NCBI RefSeq assembly: GCF_014647155.1
Contig: NZ_BMOQ01000008.1
Location: forward strand, 1 to 64,000
DNA: 64,000 nucleotides
Direction of reading: 5' to 3'
Source of the DNA: Halarchaeum nitratireducens
GTDB taxonomy: Archaea > Halobacteriota > Halobacteria > Halobacteriales > Halobacteriaceae
Positions 34,690 through 42,670 of the stretch are shown here, one piece after another. Numbering within the stretch: position 1 is the first letter of the stretch; each line of letters starts with the position of its first letter. The position numbers and the translations under genes were made by a program. The notes under the pieces were generated by a model. That model made no database searches and was not told the origin of the DNA. It worked only from the letters and a program-made list of their open reading frames with translations.

Positions 34690-35649
34690 ATGTTCCAATG
34701 GATAAATCTGCCCATGATCGCTCTCTTAGGAGCCAGCGATAGTCAAATTAACAGGCTAAAACAGTTCCTTCCGGAATCTATCTACATTCATATCAATACA
34801 GAGGCCTTTCCTGAATCTCCAAAGATCTCTATCACATCCAACGGTATTGAATATCAAAAATCTGATGATAAACTCACGGCGTATTATGTCGATGCATATC
34901 ATTCCAGTGTGAAACGACCGGTGAATAAGAAGAACGATACTGACATTGAAGTGAACCGCCAGTTCGTATTTGCAACCTCCGAAAAAGATTCATTTCTTCG
35001 AAGTCTCCTCAAAATTGAGAAGGAGCGCGGAAAATTAGTAATTAATGGCCCCGAGATCAAGAACTTCCATTACCTGAAGCCGTACCAGCTATTTAAGCTC
35101 CGACGCGCTGGCCTCCCACTTCCCGATTCTATTCATACAAATGATCCGGCAGCGGTCCACAAGCTGTTTAACCATCACGATGAACTCGTCTACAAACCGG
35201 TGGGAGGTCTTGGTCGTGCGGGATTACACAATTTGGAGGAATTCGAATCTCGAAAAAACACTCTGACACGTGCGCCAGTAACATTCCAAGAATTCTGTGA
35301 GGGTGAAAACCTTCGAGTGTACGTTTTAGATGGTGAAATAATTGGGTGCTACCGGATTCTAACTGAAGCTGATGTAGTGGACTACCGCGGATTTGAACAA
35401 GGTGTCGAATCTGTTTCAATATCCGATCGCCTCGCCCAAATTTCGATCAAGGCAACCGAGATATTAGGGATGCGATTTTCCGGAGTTGACCTCATCCAGA
35501 ACGACAACCGAACCGTGCTGTTAGAATGTAATTCTGGCCCTCACTTCGCTGGCATTGAAGCCCACTTAGATTCGAATGAGATCTCGCGAGCACTTGCTGG
35601 TTTCCTTCGTCGCTATCATAAACAGAGAGGCGAGACTGATTCAGACTGA
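34690..35649 (+). CDS. RimK-like ATP-grasp ligase
   Basis: 319 aa. Nucleotide-binding residues: DELVYKPVGGLGRAGLHN (Lys and glycine loop) and FQEFCEGENLRVYVLDGEII; metal site RFSGVDLIQNDNRTVLLECN SGP (Asp...ExN). This family joins a carboxylate to an amine, as in RimK, MvdD-type peptide ligases and small-molecule ligases. The start may be 34714 (MIALLGASDSQ). AT-rich codons match its two neighbours, so the locus was acquired together. Confidence 0.8.
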   Translation: MFQWINLPMIALLGASDSQINRLKQFLPESIYIHINTEAFPESPKISITSNGIEYQKSDDKLTAYYVDAYHSSVKRPVNKKNDTDIEVNRQFVFATSEKDSFLRSLLKIEKERGKLVINGPEIKNFHYLKPYQLFKLRRAGLPLPDSIHTNDPAAVHKLFNHHDELVYKPVGGLGRAGLHNLEEFESRKNTLTRAPVTFQEFCEGENLRVYVLDGEIIGCYRILTEADVVDYRGFEQGVESVSISDRLAQISIKATEILGMRFSGVDLIQNDNRTVLLECNSGPHFAGIEAHLDSNEISRALAGFLRRYHKQRGETDSD

Positions 35650-35659
35650 GGGGGCACTG

Positions 35660-36345
35660 TTCAGATTAGCTGATTTTGGTAGAAGGCTTGTGCGAGCAGC
35701 TATATTTCGACGGTTGTGGGATCGACGTGACGAACGCCGTCACCAGTACGGGGTCGTTCTGGACGGGCGACGAATTCGACCATTGGCGACGCGAGTACGA
35801 GAAACGCCGTGGATCACTCCAGTAGTGCGGGACGCGTTGGGCGCACGAGAACATCCAGTCTATCGGGCGGAAAGAAGACGGCCGGTTCAAACTGATGCTG
35901 CACCACATCAGCAACGAACTCGTGGCAGAGGCTCGTGAGAACGAGTGTACGGTTATCGCATTTGAGGACTTGACCAACATCCGTGAGCGAACCGGGGGTC
36001 GTGGGGGCATAAGTGGGCGTTCAAACGGGTGTACGACTACGTCGAGTACAAGGCGGAAGCACACGGTATCAGTGTGGAGCAGGTTGATCCTGAGAACACG
36101 AGTCGGCAGTGCTCACACTGTGGGGTCACGCATCCAGACAATCGCGAGGATGAGTATTTCAAGTGTCTGAAATGCGGGTGCGAAAATCACGCGGATTACA
36201 ACGCCGCGAAGAACATCGGGTTACAGTATCTCCGTCGCAACCAAACCGGGGGCGACGGAGGCGCACCCATGGGCGTGCGCTTGAACAGCGGAACAATGAA
36301 CGTGAACGGAGGCTATTCTCCTGCCTCACCTGAGGCCAGAACGGG
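35660..36345 (+). pseudogene. TnpB remnant (IS1341 type)
   Basis: N-terminal half missing. Pieces [20 protein letters not shown] and [20 protein letters not shown] (RuvC-II Glu) precede [40 protein letters not shown] and [14 protein letters not shown] (RuvC-III Asp) in shifting frames. The end [13 protein letters not shown] and the GGGAGTCCAC tail match those of the intact element at 29027. Dead. Confidence 0.75.
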
Positions 36346-36489
36346 AGTCCACGCTGAATCCGCCCCTCATCGCAATAGTCCCTCCCACGTTCGAACACCG
36401 CTTCCGTACTCCGATTCCGGATCGTCTTCTCGTCGACTTCCATGCCGCACCCTTCGACTTAGCGGGTGTATCTGATTTGGGTCTGGGAC

Positions 36490-36610
36490 AACCTGTGTTC
36501 GGTTACTGCATGGCTGTGAAGAGGTTCCGGCGGAGCAGGTCTACGCGAGGTGACTCTCGACGTGCTGATTGCTACTTCGAGGAGGTCCCGCGGGAGGGAG
36601 GAATGATGCC
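36490..36610 (+). pseudogene. Decayed copy of the small zinc-finger gene
   Basis: VFGYCMAVKRFRRSRSTRGD, ADCYFEEVPREGG, then ACACCCCGTGTGCAAAGTG, parallel to GYCVSC...CYFEEV and the trailer of the gene at 32317. Frameshifted; one Cys pair lost. Confidence 0.5.
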
Positions 36611-36698
36611 TATACACCCCGTGTGCAAAGTGTAAATCACCCCGTAATAACCGATTCAGACCTCGATACACGAGAATAGAGATGCGTTCATTGGCGTC

Positions 36699-36739
36699 TT
36701 AACCAACAGTGGCAAGTGAATCAGGTGAATGTTGGTTAA
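36699..36739. repeat. 41-bp phased inverted repeat, copy d
   Basis: TTAACCAACA and TGTTGGTTAA, perfect arms, 21-nt centre; the centre also aligns with that of copy c. The next ATG (36813) is 73 nt after it. Confidence 0.85.
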
Positions 36740-36764
36740 ACTGGTCGAACCGCGACCGCGGAAG

Positions 36765-36796
36765 AGTTTGTCGCCCCAAGAGAGGCGCGGGGGTTT
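36765..36796 (+). promoter_or_regulatory. C/G hairpin leader
   Basis: AGTTTGTCGCCCCAAGAGAG GCGCGGGGG, then an oligo-T. Lies between inverted repeat d and ATG 36813, as at the loci of copies c and g. Confidence 0.6.
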
Positions 36797-36812
36797 TTCC
36801 CTCTCAAATACC

Positions 36813-37084
36813 ATGAGCGAACGCGAACCAGCCACTGAGAACGACAGGGAAGCGACGACTGACCAGCACACAACGACCGAGTGCATCGAGCGCACGGACG
36901 TCGGCGTCTCGATCAGCTGAAACTCAAACGCGGGAGCGGAACGAGAGACGAGGACCAGCTCAAAGCGAAGGTCAAGACAGAAACGCTGGACGAGGCGCGG
37001 GAAGACATGAACGAACTTCATGAATACCTGCACGGACTCGCCAAGGAGACGCGGCGCATCCAGCCAGACGGCGACGGCACCTAA
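36813..37084 (+). pseudogene. DUF7389-like small protein, frameshifted
   Basis: The first frame MSEREPATENDREATTDQHT, ECIERTDVGVSI meets a stop at 36918. The other frame continues LKLKRGSGTRDEDQLKAKVK, TETLDEAREDMNELHEYLHG and LAKETRRIQPDG. Intact relatives read ...VGVSL-x-VKLKRGTGTRDQD without a break, so a single indel near 36912 split the gene. Function unknown. Confidence 0.55.
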
Positions 37085-37344
37085 CGATTCCGAGACGGTT
37101 GCTCATCGATAGCGAGACAGGGGTAGTAATGGATAGACAGCTTTGACGCCGCTAAACTGGCGAACCCCCGTTTAAATAACTACGTTGGACACCCAAGATG
37201 GGCTCACAATCCAGATGGAAGCTGAAAGAGCAGCCCTCGACTCGTCGATACCGAATAGCCAAACCCGTTCGTTGGCTTTCGAGCGTGTCGAGACGTACCC
37301 ACAATCCAGTGAAGTTAAAATAGTATTCCAAAGAATGATATACT
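37085..37344. other. Intergenic, no gene seen
   Basis: No protein-like frame. The end holds the promoter of the next wHTH gene (ATGATATACTAACG). Confidence 0.35.
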
Positions 37345-37359
37345 AACGTATCGTACGTT
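37345..37359. promoter_or_regulatory. Palindrome before wHTH A2
   Basis: AACGTA-TCG-TACGTT, perfect, ends 6 nt before ATG 37366 and follows the TATA-like GATATACTA. Likely autoregulatory operator. Confidence 0.6.
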
Positions 37360-37365
37360 GATTCG

Positions 37366-37896
37366 ATGCCAGACCCCGCCCCAACGTTCGAGGACGTGAA
37401 CGAGCGTGCCAAAGAGGACTGGAAACGTGATACCACGCCATTCGACCGCGTGCAGTCCGTGATACGCACGGCGTACGAGCCCATGAGCGCGGCGACCGTC
37501 GCCGAGAACGCCCTCACGTCGGAGCAGACAGCCCGCAAGCACCTCCGCTCGCTGGTCGACCACGGCTACGTGGCAGAGACCGCGTCCCCGGAGTCGAAGG
37601 GCACGCTCTATCAGCGAGCCAACGACTCGCTCGCCCTCGAGCAGGCACGGCGGATCCTCAACGAGACGGACACCGAGACGCTCTCGACGCGCGTCCTAGA
37701 AATGCGCGAGGAGCTTCGAGAGTACGCCGACCGATTCGGCGCAAACTCACCCGACGAAGCCGTTCGAGCCCACACGGATATCGACACTGAGACGCTCCTG
37801 GAGTGGCGAACGACGCGGCGGAACCTCGCCTTCGCCGAAGTCGCGCTCGCCCTCAGTGGGGTCGACGACGCCACTGGGGCCGCAAAAGCACTCTAA
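37366..37896 (+). CDS. Winged-helix protein, module partner A2
   Basis: 176 aa. SVIRTAYEPMSAATVAENAL, SEQTARKHLRSLVDHGYVAE, KGTLYQRANDSLALEQARRI give the wHTH and wing. The long helix ETLSTRVLEMREELREYADR and EWRTTRRNLAFAEVALALSG end it. This is the same architecture as 20704 and 26986. TAATG overlap with the His-rich partner shows translational coupling; the upstream palindrome suggests self-repression. Confidence 0.65.
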   Translation: MPDPAPTFEDVNERAKEDWKRDTTPFDRVQSVIRTAYEPMSAATVAENALTSEQTARKHLRSLVDHGYVAETASPESKGTLYQRANDSLALEQARRILNETDTETLSTRVLEMREELREYADRFGANSPDEAVRAHTDIDTETLLEWRTTRRNLAFAEVALALSGVDDATGAAKAL

Positions 37897-38372
37897 TGGC
37901 CGACAACGACGGAATCCGGGATTCACACACGCTTCGAGGCGCTATCGACGTGACGAAGCTCGATGCGTTCCGAGACGCGTTCGTTGCCATCGAGCCTGCG
38001 GCGTCGGGCGAAATCGATGACCGGCTCGATCCCCGAGAGCTCCGGCTCACGATACCGTACGGCGTCGCCGAGGCAGAGAAAACCAGATTCACAGTTCGAT
38101 GGACGACGGTGGACGACTACAACGTCCACTACTCAGATACGTCCGAACGAAACCTCCGGTGGGATCTTCACCCTCACGACTTCCCAGCACCGCCCGACGA
38201 ACGACACTTCCACCCACCGCCGGATGCGTCGAGTACGGATACCGACGTCGAGGCGTCATGCCTCGGAGATCCCTCAGTTGATCTTGTTGCCCGGGCAGTT
38301 CACCTCTTGTGGCGACAGGCACTCGGCGAGGCGTCGATGACCAACATCAACGCCGGAACGAACCAGACTTAA
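37896..38372 (+). CDS. His-rich partner protein B2, 158 aa
   Basis: The core KTRFTVRWTTVDDYNVHYSD, RNLRWDLHPHDFPAPPDE and RHFHPPPDASSTD parallels B1 at 21276 (VVWFENETFSIHYHES, RWDRHP, IHPGPDA). Both are coupled to a paralogous wHTH gene and end in a helix with LARAVHLLW or STVLNEIED. Probably the effector of a two-gene module. Confidence 0.5.
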   Translation: MADNDGIRDSHTLRGAIDVTKLDAFRDAFVAIEPAASGEIDDRLDPRELRLTIPYGVAEAEKTRFTVRWTTVDDYNVHYSDTSERNLRWDLHPHDFPAPPDERHFHPPPDASSTDTDVEASCLGDPSVDLVARAVHLLWRQALGEASMTNINAGTNQT

Positions 38373-38482
38373 CCGTACTCAGTACAGGATGTCGTCCATC
38401 TATCTCGAGTTCAGCCCGTGTCCAGTGACTCAGCGGTACGAAAATCGGCCTGATTGCCGAGGTGGTTTATCGTCGCCGCTGA

Positions 38483-38713
38483 GTGGCGAGGCGACTGATC
38501 GTGACCGAGCACGCCGAACCTACCGAGTCGAGCGAACTTACTCCTGAACAACGTCTCTCGCCGACGAACACCCACGTACTCAGAGCGAGTATCGTGACGA
38601 TCGACGACACGGAGACGCTTCGGGAGTGCGTCGCCTACGAGAATACACACCAGAATCGTGAACCGGTGCTTCGCTGGATCTCACAGCAGGCGGCGGAACT
38701 TCGATCGAAATGA
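38483..38713 (+). CDS. Hypothetical protein, 76 aa
   Basis: HVLRASIVTIDDTETLRECV, AYENTHQNREPVLRWISQQA is a conserved-looking core (VDDxETLxxYVxYENxHQNR). The start at 38483 may be GTG. It overlaps the beginning of the next open frame by a TGAATG. Function unknown. Confidence 0.5.
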   Translation: MARRLIVTEHAEPTESSELTPEQRLSPTNTHVLRASIVTIDDTETLRECVAYENTHQNREPVLRWISQQAAELRSK

Positions 38714-38811
38714 ATGAACGTCGTTGGAGGATACATGCGTCGAAATCGGGAGGGGGGACCTCCGAATTTATACGGATGGCTCGCCAAGGGAGCGTACGGA
38801 GTGTTCACGAT

Positions 38812-39102
38812 ATGATCGACGTTGAAGACAACATTGAACTCCTCCAGCAGTCGGGGCGATTTTCCTCCGAGGAGGAGTTCCTCGAGGAAGCGTTCCGCGC
38901 CCTTCTGGAGAAGCGCCCTGAGCTACGCGTCGATCTCGCCGTCGAGCAGTACAAAACCGGAAGCGTATCGCTCAACCGCGCTGCCGAGCTCGCCGGCTAC
39001 AGTCCAGAAGAATTCAAAGAGATTCTCCGCGACCGCGGCGTTAGCCGCGATATCGCAATTCTTAGCGATGAGGAGCGGTCCGCCCGCCTCGAAAACCTCT
39101 AG
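38812..39102 (+). CDS. UPF0175-family antitoxin
   Basis: 96 aa. NIELLQQSGRFSSEEEFLEE, AFRALLEKRPELRVDLAVEQ, YKTGSVSLNRAAELAGYSPE, EFKEILRDRGV is a complete UPF0175 domain. The TATA-like TTTATACG at 38766 points to a start at 38776 or later; ATG 38812 begins where the family begins. The PIN toxin follows after 12 nt. Confidence 0.8.
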   Translation: MIDVEDNIELLQQSGRFSSEEEFLEEAFRALLEKRPELRVDLAVEQYKTGSVSLNRAAELAGYSPEEFKEILRDRGVSRDIAILSDEERSARLENL

Positions 39103-39114
39103 CGGGGAGGGAGT

Positions 39115-39621
39115 GTGCTCGTCGACAACAATATCTTGAGTCCGCTCGCGAAAATCGAGCGGCTTGAGCTCCTGCCTGCGCTTTTCGATCAGGTCGGGAC
39201 GGTTCCCTCTGTTCTGGATGAACTCCATCGCGACGAAGTAGCCGGCTACCAGTTCGTCGAGCGGATAGATGCGGTCAAATCCTATCGTGGCGGCTGGTTG
39301 CAGGTATACTCGCCAACAGAGTCTGAGGTTCAGCTCGCCGACGACATCATCAATGCATCGCTTTCGTTCACTGATGCGGAGTGCGTTGCCGTCGCAGCAG
39401 CTCGCGATGAGCGACTGCTGACCGACGACGGCCATGCTGCCGAGATGGCGTCCCAGCGAGATGTCGAAGTCTGGGACCTAAAGCTGTTACTTGAGGCAGC
39501 CCTTGTCAAAGGACACATCGAGACCGAGAGCGAACTCGAAACCGTAATCGATGCACTTCGAGAACGGGACGGATATCGGTTCTCCAACCAAGACCGGACC
39601 GACCTATTCGACCACCTCTGA
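39115..39621 (+). CDS. PIN-domain (DUF3368-like) toxin
   Basis: GTG 39115. MLVDNNILSPLAKIERLELL (Asp), VPSVLDELHRDEVAGY (Glu), SLSFTDAECVAVAAARDERL (Asp/Glu) and LLTDDGHAAEMA (Asp) are PIN acidic residues. UPF0175-PIN pairs are known toxin-antitoxin modules in archaea, where the PIN protein cleaves RNA. Confidence 0.75.
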   Translation: MLVDNNILSPLAKIERLELLPALFDQVGTVPSVLDELHRDEVAGYQFVERIDAVKSYRGGWLQVYSPTESEVQLADDIINASLSFTDAECVAVAAARDERLLTDDGHAAEMASQRDVEVWDLKLLLEAALVKGHIETESELETVIDALRERDGYRFSNQDRTDLFDHL

Positions 39622-39634
39622 TTCAGCATCGAAT

Positions 39635-39868
39635 ATGAGCGACTCAAACGTGCGTAAGGCTCTCGACGAGAAGCACGAGCGGAACCGTGAGCAACGCATC
39701 GAGGCCGTCAAGCGCTGGGTGGCGTACATTAAATCCGAACCACCCGAGGTCTGGGGGCCCCAGCAGAACGCGGTCGTCGACGACCAGCTTGAGGCGGCGC
39801 AGAGTGTTGGCACATCGGCGCAGCACCAACAGCACGTCAAGGAGTCGCGGCGGACATCGCGGCCGTGA
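39635..39868 (+). CDS. Hypothetical protein, 77 aa, possibly truncated by frameshift
   Basis: MSDSNVRKALDEKHERNREQ, RIEAVKRWVAYIKSEPPEVW, GPQQNAVVDDQLEAAQSVGT. The next frame continues IAAVKDDDTAENEWLVG and another ends ERPDDFLDDLVKE, so the original protein may have been about 115 aa and is now interrupted. Function unknown. Confidence 0.45.
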   Translation: MSDSNVRKALDEKHERNREQRIEAVKRWVAYIKSEPPEVWGPQQNAVVDDQLEAAQSVGTSAQHQQHVKESRRTSRP

Positions 39869-39932
39869 AAGACGACGACACGGCCGAGAACGAGTGGCTG
39901 GTCGGTCATCGTCCGACGCTACAGGGACGAGT

Positions 39933-40310
39933 TCACCGCCGGAGCGTCCAGACGATTTCCTCGATGATCTGGTCAAGGAGTGAATCGGTGAGCCGACCCT
40001 GCCACGGGTCGCCAATCACGTCGTAGTCGGGTGGTGGTTGGATGTTCGCAGCACGTGGTGTATGGAGTGAGAGCGGGAGGATGTAGGATTGCTCAGGTGT
40101 GCCACCCAGCTCTCAGTAGTGGTCGTAGAGTGGATGCGCGACAGCGTGATCCGTCGTCGTGAGCGTACACCTGACGAACTGTTCATCTTCGAACGGATGT
40201 GTTCGGGTACTAACGATGCAGAATATCCGGGCGACGTTCGCCCCGCTCTTGAACGGATCAACTGTCCAGACGACATCCCCCGGCTGGTAGTCGCGGCCAG
40301 CGACCTGCAT
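39933..40310 (-). pseudogene. MazF/PemK-like protein with internal stop
   Basis: MQVAGRDYQPGDVVWTVDPF, RIFCIVSTRTHPFEDEQFVR, CTLTTTDHAVAHPLYDHY is followed by TGA where a Trp would be expected, then in frame ELGGTPEQSYILPLSLHTPR and LDQIIEEIVWTLRR. PGDVVW and the small beta barrel recall PemK/MazF toxins. It overlaps its wHTH partner by TGATG. The nonsense codon probably silenced the toxin. Confidence 0.6.
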
Positions 40311-40732
40311 CAGTGATCCGACGACTGGTGGGCAGCGCGGCCCCCACTGGACTGCTCCTCGTTGTCCGTCTCAGAGGGGTGTGGCTGGTTCGGTTGCGCA
40401 TCCGCCCACGCCTGCGCTTCCTCCTCGCTCGTGATGAATGGGCCGTGTTCGAGCGTGAGTTTCGAGAAGACATCGGAAAATCGGATCGCCTCCGCGACGC
40501 GGCTCAGGTCGCGAGTGAGCGCCCAATGGTGCTTCCGATGCCGAACGAGCCCCCGCTCCTTGAGCCGTGAGAGGTTCGACCCGACCGTGTTCGGACTGCG
40601 GTCGATCGCGTTCGCGATTTCACCCCGAGTGAATGCGGCATCACGGTTCTCGAGGAGAAACTCGATGACGAGCTCGGAGGTCGTCCGCTCCGTCTCCTCA
40701 CCGTCTTCGAACTCGTCGATGTCGATCGGCAT
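40310..40732 (-). CDS. MarR-like winged-helix antitoxin candidate
   Basis: 140 aa. ERTTSELVIEFLLENRDAAF, TRGEIANAIDRSPNTVGSNL, SRLKERGLVRHRKHHWALTR is a wHTH; the rest (FITSEEEAQAWADAQPNQPH) is acidic. It overlaps the MazF-like gene (TGATG). The toxin gene carries a stop, but this regulator is intact. Confidence 0.7.
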   Translation of the reverse strand: MPIDIDEFEDGEETERTTSELVIEFLLENRDAAFTRGEIANAIDRSPNTVGSNLSRLKERGLVRHRKHHWALTRDLSRVAEAIRFSDVFSKLTLEHGPFITSEEEAQAWADAQPNQPHPSETDNEEQSSGGRAAHQSSDH

Positions 40733-40836
40733 ACGCGGTAATATGGTGTGCTGGTGAATAAGTGTACGGGTGAATGGGTGTGCTGTCCGCTCGGATCAGT
40801 TTGTCGAGCCCCCGGAGCGGGCGGAGGCTCTCAGTG

Positions 40837-41139
40837 ATGAGCGATACACCAGACCTAGATGTCCACCATCAAGCAGCGTTCAGTGACGACGGCGAGCTCG
40901 AAGTAACAGAGTCGAGCGTCGAGACATCCCTCGAGGACTTCGGCGCCGACGTCGACCACCGCGACCGTGAAACGCGACGTGAGCAACCCGCAGCCAGTGA
41001 GTTCGGCGTCGACGACCGCCCCGAAGTGCAGGACGCGGTCGAAGACGACGAGCAGGCCGCACTCTTCCCCGATACCGACGAGGACCAGAACATACTCCCT
41101 GGCGAGCGCGCGGCGACACGCTATCTCTTCGAGGACTAA
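40837..41139 (+). CDS. Hypothetical very acidic protein, 100 aa
   Basis: ATG 40837: MSDTPDLDVHHQAAFSDDGE, LEVTESSVETSLEDFGADVD, QAALFPDTDEDQNILPGERA. Mostly disordered by composition. Several family members occur on haloarchaeal plasmids; role unknown. An inverted repeat lies 33 nt after the stop. Confidence 0.5.
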   Translation: MSDTPDLDVHHQAAFSDDGELEVTESSVETSLEDFGADVDHRDRETRREQPAASEFGVDDRPEVQDAVEDDEQAALFPDTDEDQNILPGERAATRYLFED

Positions 41140-41172
41140 CCGTACAATAGAGAAACAGCAGCTATCAGGATG

Positions 41173-41213
41173 TTAACCAACGTTGGCGGCGCGGATGAGA
41201 GAGTGTTGGTTAA
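41173..41213. repeat. 41-bp phased inverted repeat, copy e
   Basis: TTAACCAACG and TGTTGGTTAA, 21-nt centre, between the ends of two convergent genes (33 and 9 nt away). No downstream start on either strand. Confidence 0.75.
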
Positions 41214-41222
41214 TTCGCGATT

Positions 41223-41765
41223 CTAGCCATCTTCCTCGACACTCTCCAGAACGTCCCAGATAGTGAGGACCGAGAGATAGTTCTCGTAGTAGGTGTTGGA
41301 GAGTACGGCCCGGATCGTTGCTTCCGCGTTCCGGTCGTCCATGGCGATCCCGATGGAGTCGTGGTCAGTCGAGGCGAGGAGCATGATCGCAGTGCCAGCG
41401 AGACCAGCGTCGGTCTTTCGGAGTTCGTCTGGCGGAACATGCTCGATGTCCGCGAGGCGCTGCTGGATCCGGTCCATCACGATTGCCGCCGTGGGACCGT
41501 TGTAGACACTCACACCCTCTTGGACAGGCTGAGAAACACTAATCCACGACTCAGTCCGTGCTTTGTGCAGCCAGTCAGTACTGATCCATCCCTGCTGTTC
41601 CTCGATTTCTTCGCGACCACGCTGACTCAGGTACAGCTGAATGCCTTCGTGTTTCACGTAGTCGACGAACGCTTGATAGCGGTCGTGTCCTGGACCGCCG
41701 AGAGTCCGCAGGAAACTCGTGTCCAGAACGAGCGCGCTTGGCAACGGAGACATCACCGGACTCAC
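41223..41765 (-). CDS. PIN-like toxin candidate
   Basis: 180 aa. ALVLDTSFLRTLGGPGHDRY (Asp), LYLSQRGREEIEEQQGWIST (Glu), KTDAGLAGTAIMLLASTD (Asp) and IGIAMDDRNAEATIRAVLSN (Asp) match PIN-domain positions. It overlaps the wHTH gene by 4 bp. A wHTH-PIN pair of this layout is widespread in haloarchaea. Confidence 0.65.
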   Translation of the reverse strand: MSPVMSPLPSALVLDTSFLRTLGGPGHDRYQAFVDYVKHEGIQLYLSQRGREEIEEQQGWISTDWLHKARTESWISVSQPVQEGVSVYNGPTAAIVMDRIQQRLADIEHVPPDELRKTDAGLAGTAIMLLASTDHDSIGIAMDDRNAEATIRAVLSNTYYENYLSVLTIWDVLESVEEDG

Positions 41766-42382
41766 GCGTCGACGGTGTAGGGAGCGTCGTCAATGGCTCG
41801 CACGTGGACGTCTCCAGAGTAATCAGGAAATGCGGGGTCGACCGGACTGACACGACCGATGATCGCTTCGATGGCCTGTGAGACTGCGATGCCCGCAGCG
41901 GACGGAACATCGAGCGCAGTCGCGAGACCACGGCGAGTCTGCTCGCCCTGTAGGTATGCGTCCGTTTCGACGATTGCGTGGAGTAGCGTCGCTTCCCCAT
42001 AGCGCTCGAGGAAATACTCGAGATCATCGTCGACGGTGCTCGCGCCATAAACTGCGATAACGACCGGTGAGACGACGATTTCGGCGGCCTCCGTCTCCCA
42101 GGTCCCAACAACTGGCTCGGCCGTCCAGAGCGCGGCGCCGTCTTCGTACTCATCGAGCTCTTCGGCGACGCCAAGTTCAGCCAGTTCGTTCGCATACTTG
42201 TACGCAGTACTCTTCACGATGCCTTGACGATCCATCGCTCGTTTAACCGTCGTTGGCGAGTTGAGGAGGAGGTCGGTATAGAAGTAAGCGAGATCGGCGT
42301 CCGTCAGGAGTCGCTGAACGGCGAAGAACATAGAGACACCCGACTCCTCACACCCACGTTTTCCGATTGGTGCCCCAGCCAT
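41762..42382 (-). CDS. Winged-helix antitoxin candidate (DUF7437-like)
   Basis: 206 aa. SMFFAVQRLLTDADLAYFYT, DLLLNSPTTVKRAMDRQGIV, KSTAYKYANELAELGVAEEL gives the wHTH, then a Trp-containing wing (ALWTAEPVVGTWE) and a C-terminal sensor-like part (ERYGEATLLHAIVETDAYLQ, GIAVSQAIEAIIGRVSP). The palindrome ATAGTTC...GAACTAT adjoins its start. It is coupled to the PIN gene. Confidence 0.7.
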   Translation of the reverse strand: MAGAPIGKRGCEESGVSMFFAVQRLLTDADLAYFYTDLLLNSPTTVKRAMDRQGIVKSTAYKYANELAELGVAEELDEYEDGAALWTAEPVVGTWETEAAEIVVSPVVIAVYGASTVDDDLEYFLERYGEATLLHAIVETDAYLQGEQTRRGLATALDVPSAAGIAVSQAIEAIIGRVSPVDPAFPDYSGDVHVRAIDDAPYTVDA

Positions 42383-42383
42383 G

Positions 42384-42406
42384 ATAGTTCATAGTACGCG
42401 AACTAT
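42384..42406. promoter_or_regulatory. Palindrome at start of the wHTH-PIN operon
   Basis: ATAGTTC-ATAGTACGC-GAACTAT, perfect 7-bp arms, starting one base upstream of the gene on the minus strand. Likely operator. Confidence 0.6.
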
Positions 42407-42433
42407 AGACTAAAAGATTGCGCTGTCACGAGG

Positions 42434-42462
42434 CCGTTTGTCGGCCCCGGGAGGGGTGCGGT
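42434..42462 (+). promoter_or_regulatory. C/G hairpin leader
   Basis: CGTTTGTCGGCCCCGGGAGG GGTGCGG: the leader motif without an upstream inverted repeat, 36 nt before ATG 42498. Confidence 0.55.
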
Positions 42463-42497
42463 GCGCGCCCGAGTGGCGCGTCGTCGCGAGAGAGTCC

Positions 42498-42635
42498 ATG
42501 AACGACACAGAAATAGAGTCAGCGGTCTCGTTCGAGGAATCGGAGTCGCGAAACGAGGCGATGACCGAGACGATCGAGACATGGATTGACGACCTCATCG
42601 CCCACGTCGAGGACGCACGCGGGAGTGAGGCGTAG
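42498..42635 (+). CDS. Small acidic protein, 45 aa
   Basis: MNDTEIESAVSFEESESRNE, AMTETIETWIDDLIAHVEDA. Helical, acidic, intact from a leader-associated ATG. The 37-bp direct repeat begins at its stop codon. Family unknown. Confidence 0.5.
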   Translation: MNDTEIESAVSFEESESRNEAMTETIETWIDDLIAHVEDARGSEA

Positions 42636-42670
42636 TGGGGTAACGGCGCTCGAAGAAGAGGAGAAAGACC
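42634..42670 (+). repeat. 37-bp perfect direct repeat, left copy
   Basis: AGTGGGGTAACGGCGCTCGA ... GAAAGACC is identical at 44112-44148. The pair encloses transporter fragments and is a possible recombination or slippage boundary. Confidence 0.8.
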
